Shown here piece after piece: positions 1-9,355 of a stretch of DNA of 15,007 nucleotides; the stretch's first letter is position 1; each line of letters starts with the position of its first letter. Source of the stretch: an uncultured Eubacteriales bacterium (GTDB lineage: Bacteria; Bacillota; Clostridia; Christensenellales; CAG-138); contig URSN01000043.1 of the NCBI GenBank assembly GCA_900550525.1, positions 1-15,007 of the forward strand, in the 5' to 3' direction. The notes beneath the pieces were generated by a model. The model did no database searches. It was not told where the DNA came from and saw nothing but the letters and a program-made list of their open reading frames with translations. The position numbers and the translations under genes were made by a program.

Positions 1-887
1 ATCGTCGCGCCGGGCTGCGCCGCGCGGATGCCCACATAGGTCGCCTCGCGCGCGACGTTGAACAGGTCGAGCTGGCGATCGGTCGGGCGGCCGACCATCG
101 CCTGGCGGATGATGTCGGAATAATAGCCGCGGTAGCCGGGGCCGCCGTCGACGAGGATCATCTCGTGCGCGCCGATCTTCCGGTCGCTCGGTGGGCAGTT
201 GCCCTGCGAATAGCGCTCCACGCCCGCGCGCAGGCCGAGCGGGATCGTCTCGTCCGCGCCCATGAGGAAGTACGTCGCGCTGATGCGCTGCGCCAGCTCG
301 CGCTCGGTCATGCCGGGGCGGATCTCGCGGAAGCATTTCTCGATGGCGCGGCTGTTGATGCGGCTGGCCTCGCGCATGCGCTCGATCTCGCGGGGCGATT
401 TGACGCCGCGCAGCTGCCAGAGCTGCTCGGAAAGATCCACGATCTGCGCATCGCGCAGCTCATGGAACATGGCCTGCTGGTTGGCGTAATTGAAGTGGAG
501 CTTGTGCCCATACCCCAGCTCCAGCCCGATGCGGCCGGAAAGGAGCTTCCTGTCCGCCAATACGGAGGCGATGCATTCGGCCAGCGTCGGGTAGCCGCCC
601 GCGCCGGTGTAGCGGATATCCTCGACGAGCGAGGTCACCTTCGCCGTCTCCACGCCGCCGCGGGTGGTGCACAGCGCAAGGCCGCCATCGGCCGTGACGA
701 CCACGACGCCGGGGGTCGAGACCTTGCTGCCCCACACGATGCTCTGAAAGCCCGTGAAGTAGAAGGTGTTGTTGTCGCTGGTGAAGATGGCCGCGTCGAT
801 CCCGTCGCGCTGCATGATGGCGATGAGCTTGTCCAAGCGCGCGCGGTATTCGTCCAGCGGGAAGCTCAGCATAAACGGTTCTCTCAT
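1..887 (-). CDS. M24 family metallopeptidase (Xaa-Pro peptidase/creatinase type), partial
   Basis: Cytoplasmic metal-dependent peptidase of the M24 'pita-bread' fold, the family of Xaa-Pro dipeptidases, aminopeptidase P and creatinase. The start is the ATG at 885-887, with AAGGAG ten bases upstream. The gene is cut by the left edge: 295 residues are visible, against about 360-400 for full family members. Residues 1-155 look like the creatinase-type N-terminal domain (a D-x-x-x-x-R-L start, then a stretch ending NTFYFTGF). The catalytic domain starts near residue 160 (GVKSPREIERMREAS). Two metal ligands are visible, Asp247 in LVDGG and Asp258 in GYYSD; the remaining His/Glu/Glu ligands would lie outside the window. 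It is the last visible gene of the peptide-transport operon, 81 bases after the small membrane protein. Prolyl-peptide cleavage is the natural guess from context, but M24 members also include non-peptidase enzymes, so the substrate is open. Confidence 0.9.
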   Translation of the reverse strand, partial: MREPFMLSFPLDEYRARLDKLIAIMQRDGIDAAIFTSDNNTFYFTGFQSIVWGSKVSTPGVVVVTADGGLALCTTRGGVETAKVTSLVEDIRYTGAGGYPTLAECIASVLADRKLLSGRIGLELGYGHKLHFNYANQQAMFHELRDAQIVDLSEQLWQLRGVKSPREIERMREASRINSRAIEKCFREIRPGMTERELAQRISATYFLMGADETIPLGLRAGVERYSQGNCPPSDRKIGAHEMILVDGGPGYRGYYSDIIRQAMVGRPTDRQLDLFNVAREATYVGIRAAQPGAT

Positions 888-942
888 GGTACTTTGGCTC
901 CTTGTCGATACTGTTGATCCGTTGATGGTTTCCATGGTTGTC

Positions 943-964
943 GCCGGCCGGTGGGGCGGCCGGC
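943..964 (-). other. GC-rich stem-loop between small ORF and M24 gene
   Basis: GCCGGCCG (943-950) pairs perfectly with CGGCCGGC (957-964) around a 6-base loop. It begins five bases after the stop codon of the small membrane protein gene in the transcribed (minus) direction. No T-run follows, so it looks like a processing or stability hairpin inside the operon rather than a terminator. Confidence 0.5.
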
Positions 965-968
965 CCGT

Positions 969-1205
969 TCACGAAAGGAACAGGCGCATCAGCAGCGCCG
1001 CGCCGAGAAGGCCCGCGATCGCGCACAGCAGCGGCTTCCACAGCAGCGAAAGCGCGGCCAGCGTCATGGCGAGCAGATCCTTGAGCCGCTCGATCGCGGG
1101 CGGGCTGCCCTCGTCGCTCTCGGGCGGGAGCGCGGCGTACTGGCCGCTTCGCGCCTGCTGATGCACGGGCGTCTCCTCCTCGGGCCGCTGCTCAGGCGAT
1201 GGCAT
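969..1205 (-). CDS. small hypothetical membrane protein
   Basis: A 78-residue protein I do not recognise. Residues 1-40 are polar and rich in Pro, Glu and Gln. Residues 42-77 are almost all hydrophobic (Leu/Ala rich, with Lys57 and one Trp near the middle), enough for one long or two short membrane helices, followed by a short MRLFLS tail. The ATG overlaps the end of the upstream amidohydrolase gene by 14 bases (1192-1205), which suggests translational coupling, and a GGAAAGG-like site lies upstream. Support is the tight operon placement and the amphipathic layout; it has no family signature. It might anchor or assist a neighbouring enzyme or the importer, but that is a guess. It could also be a chance frame. 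Confidence 0.55.
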   Translation of the reverse strand: MPSPEQRPEEETPVHQQARSGQYAALPPESDEGSPPAIERLKDLLAMTLAALSLLWKPLLCAIAGLLGAALLMRLFLS

Positions 1206-2358
1206 TGCGGTACACGACCTTTCCGTCGATCATCGTCGCGGCGATGCGGCTCTCCATGTCGAACAGGTCCCCGGTGAGGATCACCAGGTCCGCATCCTTG
1301 CCGGGCTCGATGGAGCCGACGCGGCCGTCGATGCCCAGCAGCCGCGCCGGGTAGATGGTGACGGCGCGCAGCGCCTCGGCGCGGTCAAGCCCCATGCTCA
1401 CCGCGCAGCCGGCCTGCACATACAGGTGCTTGACGTTCACGCACGGGCTGTCCGTCACGATGCAGAACGGCACGCCCGCCTGCGCGATGCGCACGACGTT
1501 GTCCGTGCGCGAATCGCCCAGCTCCACCTTGCAGCGGTCGAGGATCATCGGCCCGACGAGCGCGCCCGCGCCAAAGCGCCGCAGCTGCTCGGTGATCTTA
1601 TAGCCCTCGGTGCAGTGGTCGAGCGTGCAGCGCAGGCCGAACTCGCGCACGATGCGCATGGCCGTGAGGATGTCGTCCGCGCGGTGGGCGTGGATCTTGA
1701 GCGGCAGCTCGCGCCGCAGCGCGCGCACGAGGTTCTCCAGCACGAAATCGCGCTCGGGCGGCTCGCCCTCGCCGCGCGCCGCCGCGTCGAGCCTGCGTTG
1801 ATACTCCTGCGCGCGCACGAGCGCCTCGCGCAGCACCGCGGCGTTGCCCATGCGCGTATAGGGCGTCTTTTTCATCGCGCCATAGACGCGCTTGGGGTTC
1901 TCGCCCAGGGCGACCTTGCGCGCCGCGTCCGGCACGAGCGCCATCTCGTCCGCGCTCTGCCCGTATGTCTTGAGGATGGCGAACGTCCCGCCGATCACGT
2001 TCGTGCTGCCGGGGCCGGTGCACACGGTCGTCACGCCGCCCTCGAGCGCCTCGGCAAAGGCCATGTCCTGCGGGTTGACCGCGTCAAGCCCGCGGATGTG
2101 CGGCGTGGTGGGGTCCGTGTTCTCGTTGCCGTCGAGCAGATAGAAGCCCGTCCCCTCGCCAAAGACGCCGATGTGGCAGTGCGCGTCGATCATGCCTGGC
2201 ATGACGATGCGCCCGCCCAGGTCGATGCGCTCCGCGCCCGCCGGCGGCGTCAGCCCCTCGCCCACGGCGGCGATCTTCCCGCCGTCGATGAGGATGCAGC
2301 CCCGTTCATAATCCCGCCCCGCCATGGTCCAGATGGCGGCGTTTTCCAGAAAGATCAT
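1192..2358 (-). CDS. COG1228-type amidohydrolase (paralog 1)
   Basis: A metal-dependent hydrolase of the amidohydrolase superfamily, 388 residues, closest in layout to the imidazolonepropionase/Xaa-Pro dipeptidase-like group COG1228. Residues 1-50 are the small beta domain. The barrel begins at VMPGMIDAHCH with the metal-binding pair His60 and His62. Then come Lys221/His223/His225 (KIHAHRADD), His248 (DHCTEG) and the catalytic-type Asp303 (VTDSP); the C-terminal SIEPGKDADLVI closes the beta domain. All expected ligands are present, so it should be active. The ATG at 2356-2358 has GGGAGG five bases upstream and sits 11 bases after the oppF-like stop. It is the only one of three paralogs placed after the importer. 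Members hydrolyse dipeptides, imidazolones or related amides; the substrate cannot be told here. Confidence 0.9.
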   Translation of the reverse strand: MIFLENAAIWTMAGRDYERGCILIDGGKIAAVGEGLTPPAGAERIDLGGRIVMPGMIDAHCHIGVFGEGTGFYLLDGNENTDPTTPHIRGLDAVNPQDMAFAEALEGGVTTVCTGPGSTNVIGGTFAILKTYGQSADEMALVPDAARKVALGENPKRVYGAMKKTPYTRMGNAAVLREALVRAQEYQRRLDAAARGEGEPPERDFVLENLVRALRRELPLKIHAHRADDILTAMRIVREFGLRCTLDHCTEGYKITEQLRRFGAGALVGPMILDRCKVELGDSRTDNVVRIAQAGVPFCIVTDSPCVNVKHLYVQAGCAVSMGLDRAEALRAVTIYPARLLGIDGRVGSIEPGKDADLVILTGDLFDMESRIAATMIDGKVVYRNAIA

Positions 2359-2369
2359 GCGCGCCTCCC

Positions 2370-3415
2370 TCATTCGCCCCTGCACAGGTGGCACCAGACG
2401 GCGTGCCCGCCGTCCATGGTGCGCTGCTCGGGCGCGGCCTCGCTGCATTCGGGCCGCGCGTACGGGCAGCGGGTGTGGAACTTGCAGCCGCTGGGCGGGT
2501 TGGCGGGCGAGGGGATGTCCCCCGCGAGGATGATGCGCTTGCCCGCGCGGCCCGGCATGGGCGCCGGGATGGCGGAGATGAGCGCCTGCGTATAGGGGTG
2601 CTGCGGGTTGCCGAACACCTGTTCGCTCGTGCCGATCTCCACAAGGGAGCCCAGGTACATCACCGCGATGCGGTCGCAGAAGTATTTCACCACGCCCAGG
2701 TCGTGCGAGATGAACAGCGTCGTCAGGTGGGACGACTCCACCAGGTCCTGCAAAAGCGTGAGCACCTGCGACTGGATGGACGCGTCGAGCGCGGCGAGCG
2801 GCTCGTCGCCGACGATGAAGCTCGGCCTGAGCACGAGCGAGCGCGCGATGCCGATGCGCTGGCGCTGGCCGCCGGAAAACTCGTGCGGGTATTTCTGCAC
2901 GGAGTTTGCCGGGATGCCGCAGCGCTCGAGCATCTCCTTGGCCTGTTCGAGCGCCTCGCGGCGCGAGGCGGCAAGCTTGTGCTTGAGGATGCCCTCGGTG
3001 ACGATATAGCCGATGGTCTTGCGCGGGTCGAGCGAGGCGTACGGATCCTGGAAGATGATCTGCATGCTGCGGCGCAGACGCTGCATCTCCTGCCCGCGGG
3101 TGGCCACGCCCTTCTCCACGTCGAACACGGTGGTCCCGTCGTAGCGCATGCTGCCGCCGGTGGCCTCCTGCAGGCAGAGCATGGTCTTGCCGGTGGTGGA
3201 CTTGCCGCAGCCGCTCTCGCCCACAAGGCCCAGGATCTCGCCTTTGCGGATGCTGAAGGAGACGTCGTCCACGGCGCGGACATAGCCGCTCACGCGCGAG
3301 AACACGCCGCGGCGGATGGGGAAATACCGCTTGAGGTGGCTGACCTCGATGAAATCGTGCCCGGCCGCCTGCGCTCCCGTCCGTTCCCTCGTTTCCATTG
3401 TTTCCATCTGTTCCA

Positions 3416-3416
<1 letters not shown>
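2370..3416 (-). CDS. oppF: oligopeptide/dipeptide ABC transporter ATP-binding protein (OppF/DppF type)
   Basis: One of two ATPases that power a peptide importer from the cytoplasmic face, 348 residues. Visible motifs: Walker A GESGCGKS (66-73), Q-loop Gln123 in IIFQDP, signature FSGGQRQR (from 180), Walker B FIVGDE (200-205), and switch His238 in ISHDL. The C-terminal oligopeptide-transporter extension contains the family's Cys cluster ([14 protein letters not shown]). The ATG at 3414-3416 shares one base with the upstream stop (TGATG) and has GGAGG seven bases upstream. A longer frame to 3506 exists but lies inside the upstream gene, so I prefer this start. The N-terminus has an odd Met/Glu/Thr repeat before homology starts near residue 21. 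The Opp versus Dpp substrate class cannot be decided. Confidence 0.95.
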
Positions 3417-4459
<1,043 letters not shown>

Positions 4460-4469
4460 CTGCCTCACC

Positions 4470-5360
4470 TCAGCTCCTGCTCAGCTTGGGGTCGAACGCG
4501 TCGCGCAGGCCGTCGCCGACCAGGTTGATCGACAGCACGGTGATGAACACCAGCACGCCCGGCGGCACCCAGAGCCACCAGTAATCCGTCAGCACCTGCA
4601 GCGTCTGCGCCGAGGAGAGCATGTTCCCCCAGCTCGGCTGCGGCTGCTTGACGCCCAGGCCCAGGTAGCTCAGGCCCGCCTCGGACAGGATGCCGGAGGC
4701 GATGCCGAGCGTGGCGTACACGATGATGAGCCCGAGCGTGTTGGGCACGATATGGCGGAACATGATCTCGCGCGCGTTGAGCCCCAGCGCGCGCGCCGCC
4801 TCGACGAACTCGATCTCGCGCAGCGAGAGCGTCTGCGCGCGCACGATGCGCGCGATGTTCGTCCAGGTGAGCATGCCGGTCATGATCATCACGTTCCAGA
4901 TGCTCGGCCCGAAGATCGCCGCGACCGTGATCGTGATGACGTAAAACGGCATGCTCATGAAGATATCGACCAGGCGCATGATGACCATGTCCACCCAGCC
5001 GCCGAAATACCCCGCCATCACGCCCAGGCACACGCCGATGAGGATGGAGATCAGCGCCGATACGAGGCCGACGCTCAGCGACACGCGGCCGCCGTAGAGC
5101 AGGCGCGTAAAGGTGTCGCGTCCCACGTCGTCCGTGCCGAGCAGGTGCTCGCTGCTGGGCGGCTGATAGCCGTTGAACAGGTCCACCGCGTCGCGGTCAT
5201 AGGGCGTGAGCAGCGGCGCAAAGGCCGACAGCAGGATGAGGATGCTCAGCACGATGAGGCCGAAAACGGCCAGCTTGTTCCTGAAGAACCGGTCCATGCC
5301 GATCTGCATGGGCGAGCGGCTCTCCTGCGCCCGCTGCGGGCGCTTGCTAAAGATCGCCAT
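4470..5360 (-). CDS. oppC: peptide ABC transporter permease (OppC/DppC type)
   Basis: Inner-membrane permease subunit of the importer, 296 residues, usual family length. It has an N-terminal cytoplasmic stretch, a first helix at about 31-52, the family motif HLLGTDDVGRD (72-82) in the external loop, then a block of five further helices. The EAA loop that docks on the ATPase is at about 187-206 (EAARALG...HIVPN). The ATG at 5358-5360 has a near-perfect AAGGAGG whose first bases overlap the upstream TAA, with eight bases of spacing; an upstream GTG (5367-5369) lies inside that Shine-Dalgarno sequence and is rejected. With the oppB-like partner it forms the membrane channel. Confidence 0.95.
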   Translation of the reverse strand: MAIFSKRPQRAQESRSPMQIGMDRFFRNKLAVFGLIVLSILILLSAFAPLLTPYDRDAVDLFNGYQPPSSEHLLGTDDVGRDTFTRLLYGGRVSLSVGLVSALISILIGVCLGVMAGYFGGWVDMVIMRLVDIFMSMPFYVITITVAAIFGPSIWNVMIMTGMLTWTNIARIVRAQTLSLREIEFVEAARALGLNAREIMFRHIVPNTLGLIIVYATLGIASGILSEAGLSYLGLGVKQPQPSWGNMLSSAQTLQVLTDYWWLWVPPGVLVFITVLSINLVGDGLRDAFDPKLSRS

Positions 5361-5373
5361 GCCTTGCACCTCC

Positions 5374-6339
5374 TTACTTGAACTTGACGCGCGGGTCCAC
5401 CACGGCGTACAGGATGTCCGCCAGGAGGTTGGCCAGCAGCACCGTCAGCGAGATCAGCAGCGTGCCCGCCGTGATCAGGTTGTAGTCGCGCTGGCCGATG
5501 GCCGAATAGATCAGCGATCCCATGCCGGGCCAGGTGAACACCGTCTCGACCAGCACCGCGCCGGAGAACAGCCCGCCCATGGACAGCGTGATCATGGTGA
5601 CCAGCTGCGTGAGCGAATTGCGCAGCGCGTGCCGGTAGATCACCACGCGCTCGGAGAGGCCCTTGGCCCGCGCGGTGCGGATGTAATCCTGCTGCATGAC
5701 GTCGATCATGGAGGAGCGCGTGTAGCGCATCAGCGACGCCATCTGCATAAAGCCCAGCACGAACACCGGCAGCACCATGTGCCAGAGGACGTCGAATATC
5801 TGCGCCATCCCCTCCTTGTTCGGCACGCTCTGCATGCCGGACATGGGGAACACCGAAAGGTCGATGCCGAAGATCTTGATCAGCCCCAGGGCGAAGAAGA
5901 ACGACGGGATCGATATGCCGATCAACGCAACGAAGGTTGCAATATAATCAAAAACGGAATACTTTTTCGTCGCCGATATGATCCCGAGCGGCACCGCGAA
6001 CACGACACCGATGATCAGCGAGGTCAGCGACAGAAGCAGCGTGTTGCCCAGACGGCGGCCGATGACGTCCGTCACGGGCTCATGATACCAGGATGAATAC
6101 CCGAGGTCCCCGTGCAGCACGAGGTTCTTCACCCATTTGAAATACTTGATCGGGAGCGGATCATAATAGCCGGACTGCACCTTGAGGGTCTCCAGCTGCT
6201 CGGGGGAGATGCCCGGTACCTCCAGCATGGCGCTGAACGGGTCGCCGGGCGTGAGGTAGACCAGTGCGAAAACGATGATCGTGATGCCGATGAACACCGG
6301 GATCATGATCAGCAGTCTGCGAAGGATGTATGCTCGCAT
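5374..6339 (-). CDS. oppB: peptide ABC transporter permease (OppB/DppB type)
   Basis: First permease of the importer, 321 residues. It starts with the typical MRAYILRRLLIMIPVFIGIT helix, followed by the LTPGDP motif (29-34), GDLGYS in the external loop (78-83), and an EAA-type loop at about 218-241 (DYIRTARAKGLSE...HALRN). The end, ADILYAVVDPRVKFK, is the standard family C-terminus. The ATG at 6337-6339 has AAGGAG five bases upstream. A strong hairpin lies between it and the binding-protein gene, so its expression is probably lower than that of the binding protein. Confidence in family is high; substrate is unknown. Confidence 0.95.
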   Translation of the reverse strand: MRAYILRRLLIMIPVFIGITIIVFALVYLTPGDPFSAMLEVPGISPEQLETLKVQSGYYDPLPIKYFKWVKNLVLHGDLGYSSWYHEPVTDVIGRRLGNTLLLSLTSLIIGVVFAVPLGIISATKKYSVFDYIATFVALIGISIPSFFFALGLIKIFGIDLSVFPMSGMQSVPNKEGMAQIFDVLWHMVLPVFVLGFMQMASLMRYTRSSMIDVMQQDYIRTARAKGLSERVVIYRHALRNSLTQLVTMITLSMGGLFSGAVLVETVFTWPGMGSLIYSAIGQRDYNLITAGTLLISLTVLLANLLADILYAVVDPRVKFK

Positions 6340-6377
6340 AGGCGCTCCTTTGCTGCCGCCGGAGCAGGCGGGCCCGC

Positions 6378-6403
6378 CCCGGCGCGCACACAGGCGCGCC
6401 GGG
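6378..6403 (-). other. intercistronic hairpin between binding-protein and permease genes
   Basis: A perfect 10-bp stem, CCCGGCGCGC (6378-6387) with GCGCGCCGGG (6394-6403), and a 6-base loop. It lies about 11 bases after the binding-protein stop codon in the transcribed direction. No T-run follows. Hairpins in this place are known from malE-malF and many binding-protein operons, where they protect the upstream mRNA so that binding protein is made in excess over permease. That role is inferred here. Confidence 0.65.
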
Positions 6404-6414
6404 ACGGATGCCGC

Positions 6415-8112
6415 TTACTCGGCCAGGTTGCTGAAATACCAGTTCTCGAGGTTGGCGAACATGTAGGCCGCCTCCTCCTCCGCCTTCACGCCCTCAAGGC
6501 CCGGGGCGATGATGAGCCCGTCGCACCAGCTCACGATCGGGACCATGGGCATCACGTCGTTGAGGTAGATGGCAAGCTCCTGATAGATGGGCTCGCGCTT
6601 CTCCTGATCGACGTACTTGAGGCCCTCCTCGAGCAGCTCGTCCACATGCGGGTCGGAGAAGTTCTCGTAGTTGCTGGAGCCGTCGGACGCATAGATCCAG
6701 GTCATATCCGGGTCGACCGAGCCGTTGCCGATCATGGCCATGTCAAAGTCGCCGGATGCGGTCAGCGCGTTGTGGCTGGCCATCTCCATCGGGGTGACGC
6801 TCACGTCGATGCCGATGTCCTTGAGGTTCTGCTGGATGACGACGGCGATCTTCTCCACGTTCGCGTTGCCGGTCGGGTGGATGAAATCGAGCGTTACGGG
6901 CTCGCCGTTGAGGTACAGCGTGTCGCCCTGATACTCGCAGCCGGCCGCCACGAGCAGTTCCTTGGCCTTTTCAGGATTGTACTCGTAGGGGTTGATCTGG
7001 TCGGCCGGCGGGGTGCCCCACTGGTCGGCGGCATAGCAGGTGTTCTCCACGCGGCCGTAGCCGTAGAAGATGTTCTCCGCGATGCCGTAGCGGTCGATGG
7101 CGTAGGCCATGGCCTGGCGCGCTTCCTTGGTCTGGAAGAGCGGGTGGTCGTTGTTGAGGATCAGGTAGCGGATGGAGGTCCACCACAGCTCCTGGATCTC
7201 GCAGCCGGCCTCGGTCAGCATGTTGATCGTCTCGGGGTTCATGGACGAGGTCTGGTGCATATCCGCCTCGCCGCTGACGACGGCGGACGGGCCGATCTCC
7301 GCGTTCATGGGCTTGAAGACCATCTGGTCGATCTTCGGCTCGCCGTTCCAGTAATCGGCGAACTTGTCGAGGATGACGTACTGGTCCGGCTCATACTCGG
7401 TGAACTTGAACGGGCCGGTGCCGACGGGGTTGTGCAGCAGGTCGGTGCGCTCGTGCGCCTCGGCCGCCGGGACGTCGCCCCAGATGTGCTCCGGCACGAT
7501 GCTCACCAGCTCGCCGATCTGATAGAAGAACGCGCCGTACACGTCCTCGGTGGTGATGGCGATGGTGTGATCGTCGATGATGTTGATGCCGGAGATGGAG
7601 TCAGCCTCGCCGCTGCGGTACGCCTCGACACCCTCGATGTGGCTCGGGCCGGCGGTGAAGTAGCCCATCCAGCCCTCGCTGGCGCAGGCGGTGTAGGTAT
7701 AGGCCACGTCCTCGGCGGTGAAGTCCTCGCCGTCGTGCCATTTCACGCCCTCGCGCAGGTGGAAGGTGATGGTGCGCTGATCATCGGAGATTTCCCAGCT
7801 CTCGGCCAGCACGCCCTTGAGCTCGTTGTTGGCGCCCAGGCGCACGAGGGGCTCGTAGAGGACGAAGCAGATGACGCGGTCCTCGCCGGAGGTCACCGAA
7901 AAGTCCGGATGGAACATGCCGGCGATCGCGCCGCGGGTGGCGAACGTCAGGATGTTGTTGTCACGGGTCGGGATGTCCGCTTCCGTGCCGCCTGGCTCGC
8001 CGGAGCCGGCCTGCGTCGTACCGGGCTCGTCGTCCGGCGCGGCGGGCTGGCTGCATCCGAAAACGAACAGCAGCATCAGCGCCGCAAGTGCAAGTGCTAG
8101 TGCTTTTTTCAT
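6415..8112 (-). CDS. extracellular solute-binding lipoprotein, family 5 (peptide-binding, OppA/DppA type)
   Basis: Captures the substrate outside the cell and delivers it to the permeases; 565 residues. The N-terminus is a lipoprotein signal: Met-Lys-Lys, a Leu/Ala core, and Cys20 in VFGC as the lipidation site. Residues 21-48 are a flexible Pro/Gly/Asp/Glu linker. The mature part carries the family-5 signature near 115-140 (TITFHLREGVKWHDG, then FTAEDV). Length and ending fit the SBP_bac_5 family. The ATG at 8110-8112 has AGGAG seven bases upstream. It heads the transporter gene set, 71 bases after the interrupted amidohydrolase. Peptides are the usual ligands, but members also bind nickel, heme, glutathione or oligosaccharides; the flanking peptidases favour peptides. 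Confidence 0.95.
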   Translation of the reverse strand: MKKALALALAALMLLFVFGCSQPAAPDDEPGTTQAGSGEPGGTEADIPTRDNNILTFATRGAIAGMFHPDFSVTSGEDRVICFVLYEPLVRLGANNELKGVLAESWEISDDQRTITFHLREGVKWHDGEDFTAEDVAYTYTACASEGWMGYFTAGPSHIEGVEAYRSGEADSISGINIIDDHTIAITTEDVYGAFFYQIGELVSIVPEHIWGDVPAAEAHERTDLLHNPVGTGPFKFTEYEPDQYVILDKFADYWNGEPKIDQMVFKPMNAEIGPSAVVSGEADMHQTSSMNPETINMLTEAGCEIQELWWTSIRYLILNNDHPLFQTKEARQAMAYAIDRYGIAENIFYGYGRVENTCYAADQWGTPPADQINPYEYNPEKAKELLVAAGCEYQGDTLYLNGEPVTLDFIHPTGNANVEKIAVVIQQNLKDIGIDVSVTPMEMASHNALTASGDFDMAMIGNGSVDPDMTWIYASDGSSNYENFSDPHVDELLEEGLKYVDQEKREPIYQELAIYLNDVMPMVPIVSWCDGLIIAPGLEGVKAEEEAAYMFANLENWYFSNLAE

Positions 8113-8143
8113 TTGTTGTCTCCTTTCGTGAGCATATCCTGAT

Positions 8144-8161
8144 ATCCGTTTGAAAACGGAT
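8144..8161. promoter_or_regulatory. 18-bp palindrome upstream of the binding-protein gene
   Basis: ATCCGTTT and AAACGGAT form a perfect inverted repeat around a central GA, about 30 bases upstream of the binding-protein start and inside the 71-base gap. It could be an operator for a dimeric regulator or, in RNA, a short hairpin with a 6-base loop. There is no T-run, so it is not a terminator. I could not find a convincing promoter beside it. Confidence 0.4.
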
Positions 8162-8183
8162 GACCGGAAAACCTGTTCTTCTA

Positions 8184-9323
8184 TCAGTCGGTAACGATCT
8201 CGCCGTCCATCATCACCAGCTCGATGCGGCTCATGAGGTTGAACGGGCTGCCGCCGTAGACCACGATATCCGCGTCCTTGCCCGGCTCGAGCGAGCCCAC
8301 GCGCTCGTCGATGCCGAGCACGCGCGCAGGCGTGATCGTCACGGCGCGCAGCGCGGCCTCCGGGTCGAGCCCCTCGCGCACGGCGCTGGCAGCGCTCGTG
8401 GGCAGGAACTGGATGGGCACCGGCGGCGCGTCTGTGGAGATGCAGTACGTCACGCCCGCCTGCTCGAGCACGACCGGCGCGCGGTGCGACATGCGCGCCA
8501 TCTCCACGCTGAGGCGGCCCGTGAGCACCGATGCGAGCACGACCGGCACGCCCGCCTCGCGGATGGCGTCCGCTATGAGGTAGGCGTCGCTGGCCTGCGT
8601 GAGCACGAGGTCGATGGCAAATTCCCTTTTGATGCGCAGGGCCGTGTAGATCTCGTACATCCCCTTATCATTAACAAAAAAAGGGATCTCCCGCTCCAGC
8701 ACGCGGCCGAGCGCCTCGTAGCGCAGGTCGATCTTGTCGAGCCTGCCGGAGGCCTTCTTGTCCAGATATGTGCGCGCCCTGACCAGGTGCTCGCGCATCA
8801 ACCCGGCAATGCCCATGCGGGTCATCGGCATGACCTTCTAGGGCGCGTACGTCTCCTTGGGCCCCTCGCCGAGCGCGGCCTTGACGGCAAACGTCTCCTT
8901 CATGAGCATATCGTCGATGCGGCTGCCGCGCGTCTTGAACACGGACATGACGCCGCCAAAGACGTTGCTGTTGCCCGGGCCGACGCACACGGTTGTCACG
9001 CCGCCCAGCCGCGCCTCGCGGATGGCGACGTCGGCCGGGTTGCTGCCGTCGATGGCGCGCACATGCGGCGTCACGGGGTTGACGGCCTCGTTGCTGTCCT
9101 CGCCCTCGTACATGGTGCCGTCCTCGGACAGGCCGATGTGGCAGTGCGCGTCGATCATGCCGGGCATGACCGTCCTGCCCGTGCAGTCGATCACCTGCGC
9201 GCCCTCCGGCGCGCAAAGGCCGGCGCCGACGGCCCTGATCTTCCCATCCGCCACGAGCACGTCGCCCGCGTCATAGTTGACCCCCGTCATGGTGAGGACC
9301 TTCCCGTTTTTGAGCAGGATCAT
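8184..9323 (-). pseudogene. COG1228-type amidohydrolase (paralog 2), interrupted by an in-frame TAG
   Basis: A full-length amidohydrolase frame of 379 codons with one TAG at codon 162 (8838-8840). Everything else is intact and in register: an N-terminal piece of 161 residues (8838-9323, ATG at 9321-9323, GGAGG seven bases upstream) and a C-terminal piece (8184-8831, or from a second ATG at 8823-8825). The TAG aligns with Met162 of paralog 1 and is one base from CAG (Gln). Downstream AAGG lies eight bases before the second ATG, so reinitiation giving two polypeptides is conceivable. HxH is kept (His60, His62), as is the TDAP Asp, but the KxHAHR motif of its paralogs is replaced by FFVNDKG (216-221) and the next His by Gln243. 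So even if read through, the usual metal site is incomplete. Possible readings: decaying gene, sequencing error, or a divergent subfamily. Confidence 0.75.
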
Positions 9324-9355
9324 CGTCTTTCCTCCGATCGCTTGTTGCGTTTGCC

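Noticed and set aside
6112..8100. Open plus-strand frame of over 600 codons opposite the binding-protein gene
   Set aside because: It is the antisense shadow of a well-supported lipoprotein gene in GC-rich DNA, is rich in His/Asp/Val/Leu without motifs, and has no ribosome binding site. Similar long antisense frames oppose the ATPase and carboxypeptidase genes for the same reason.
8838..8840. Pyrrolysine or general recoding of TAG
   Set aside because: No pyl genes are visible here, the position is not an active-site residue in the paralogs, and TAG is used as a normal stop at 12969-12971.
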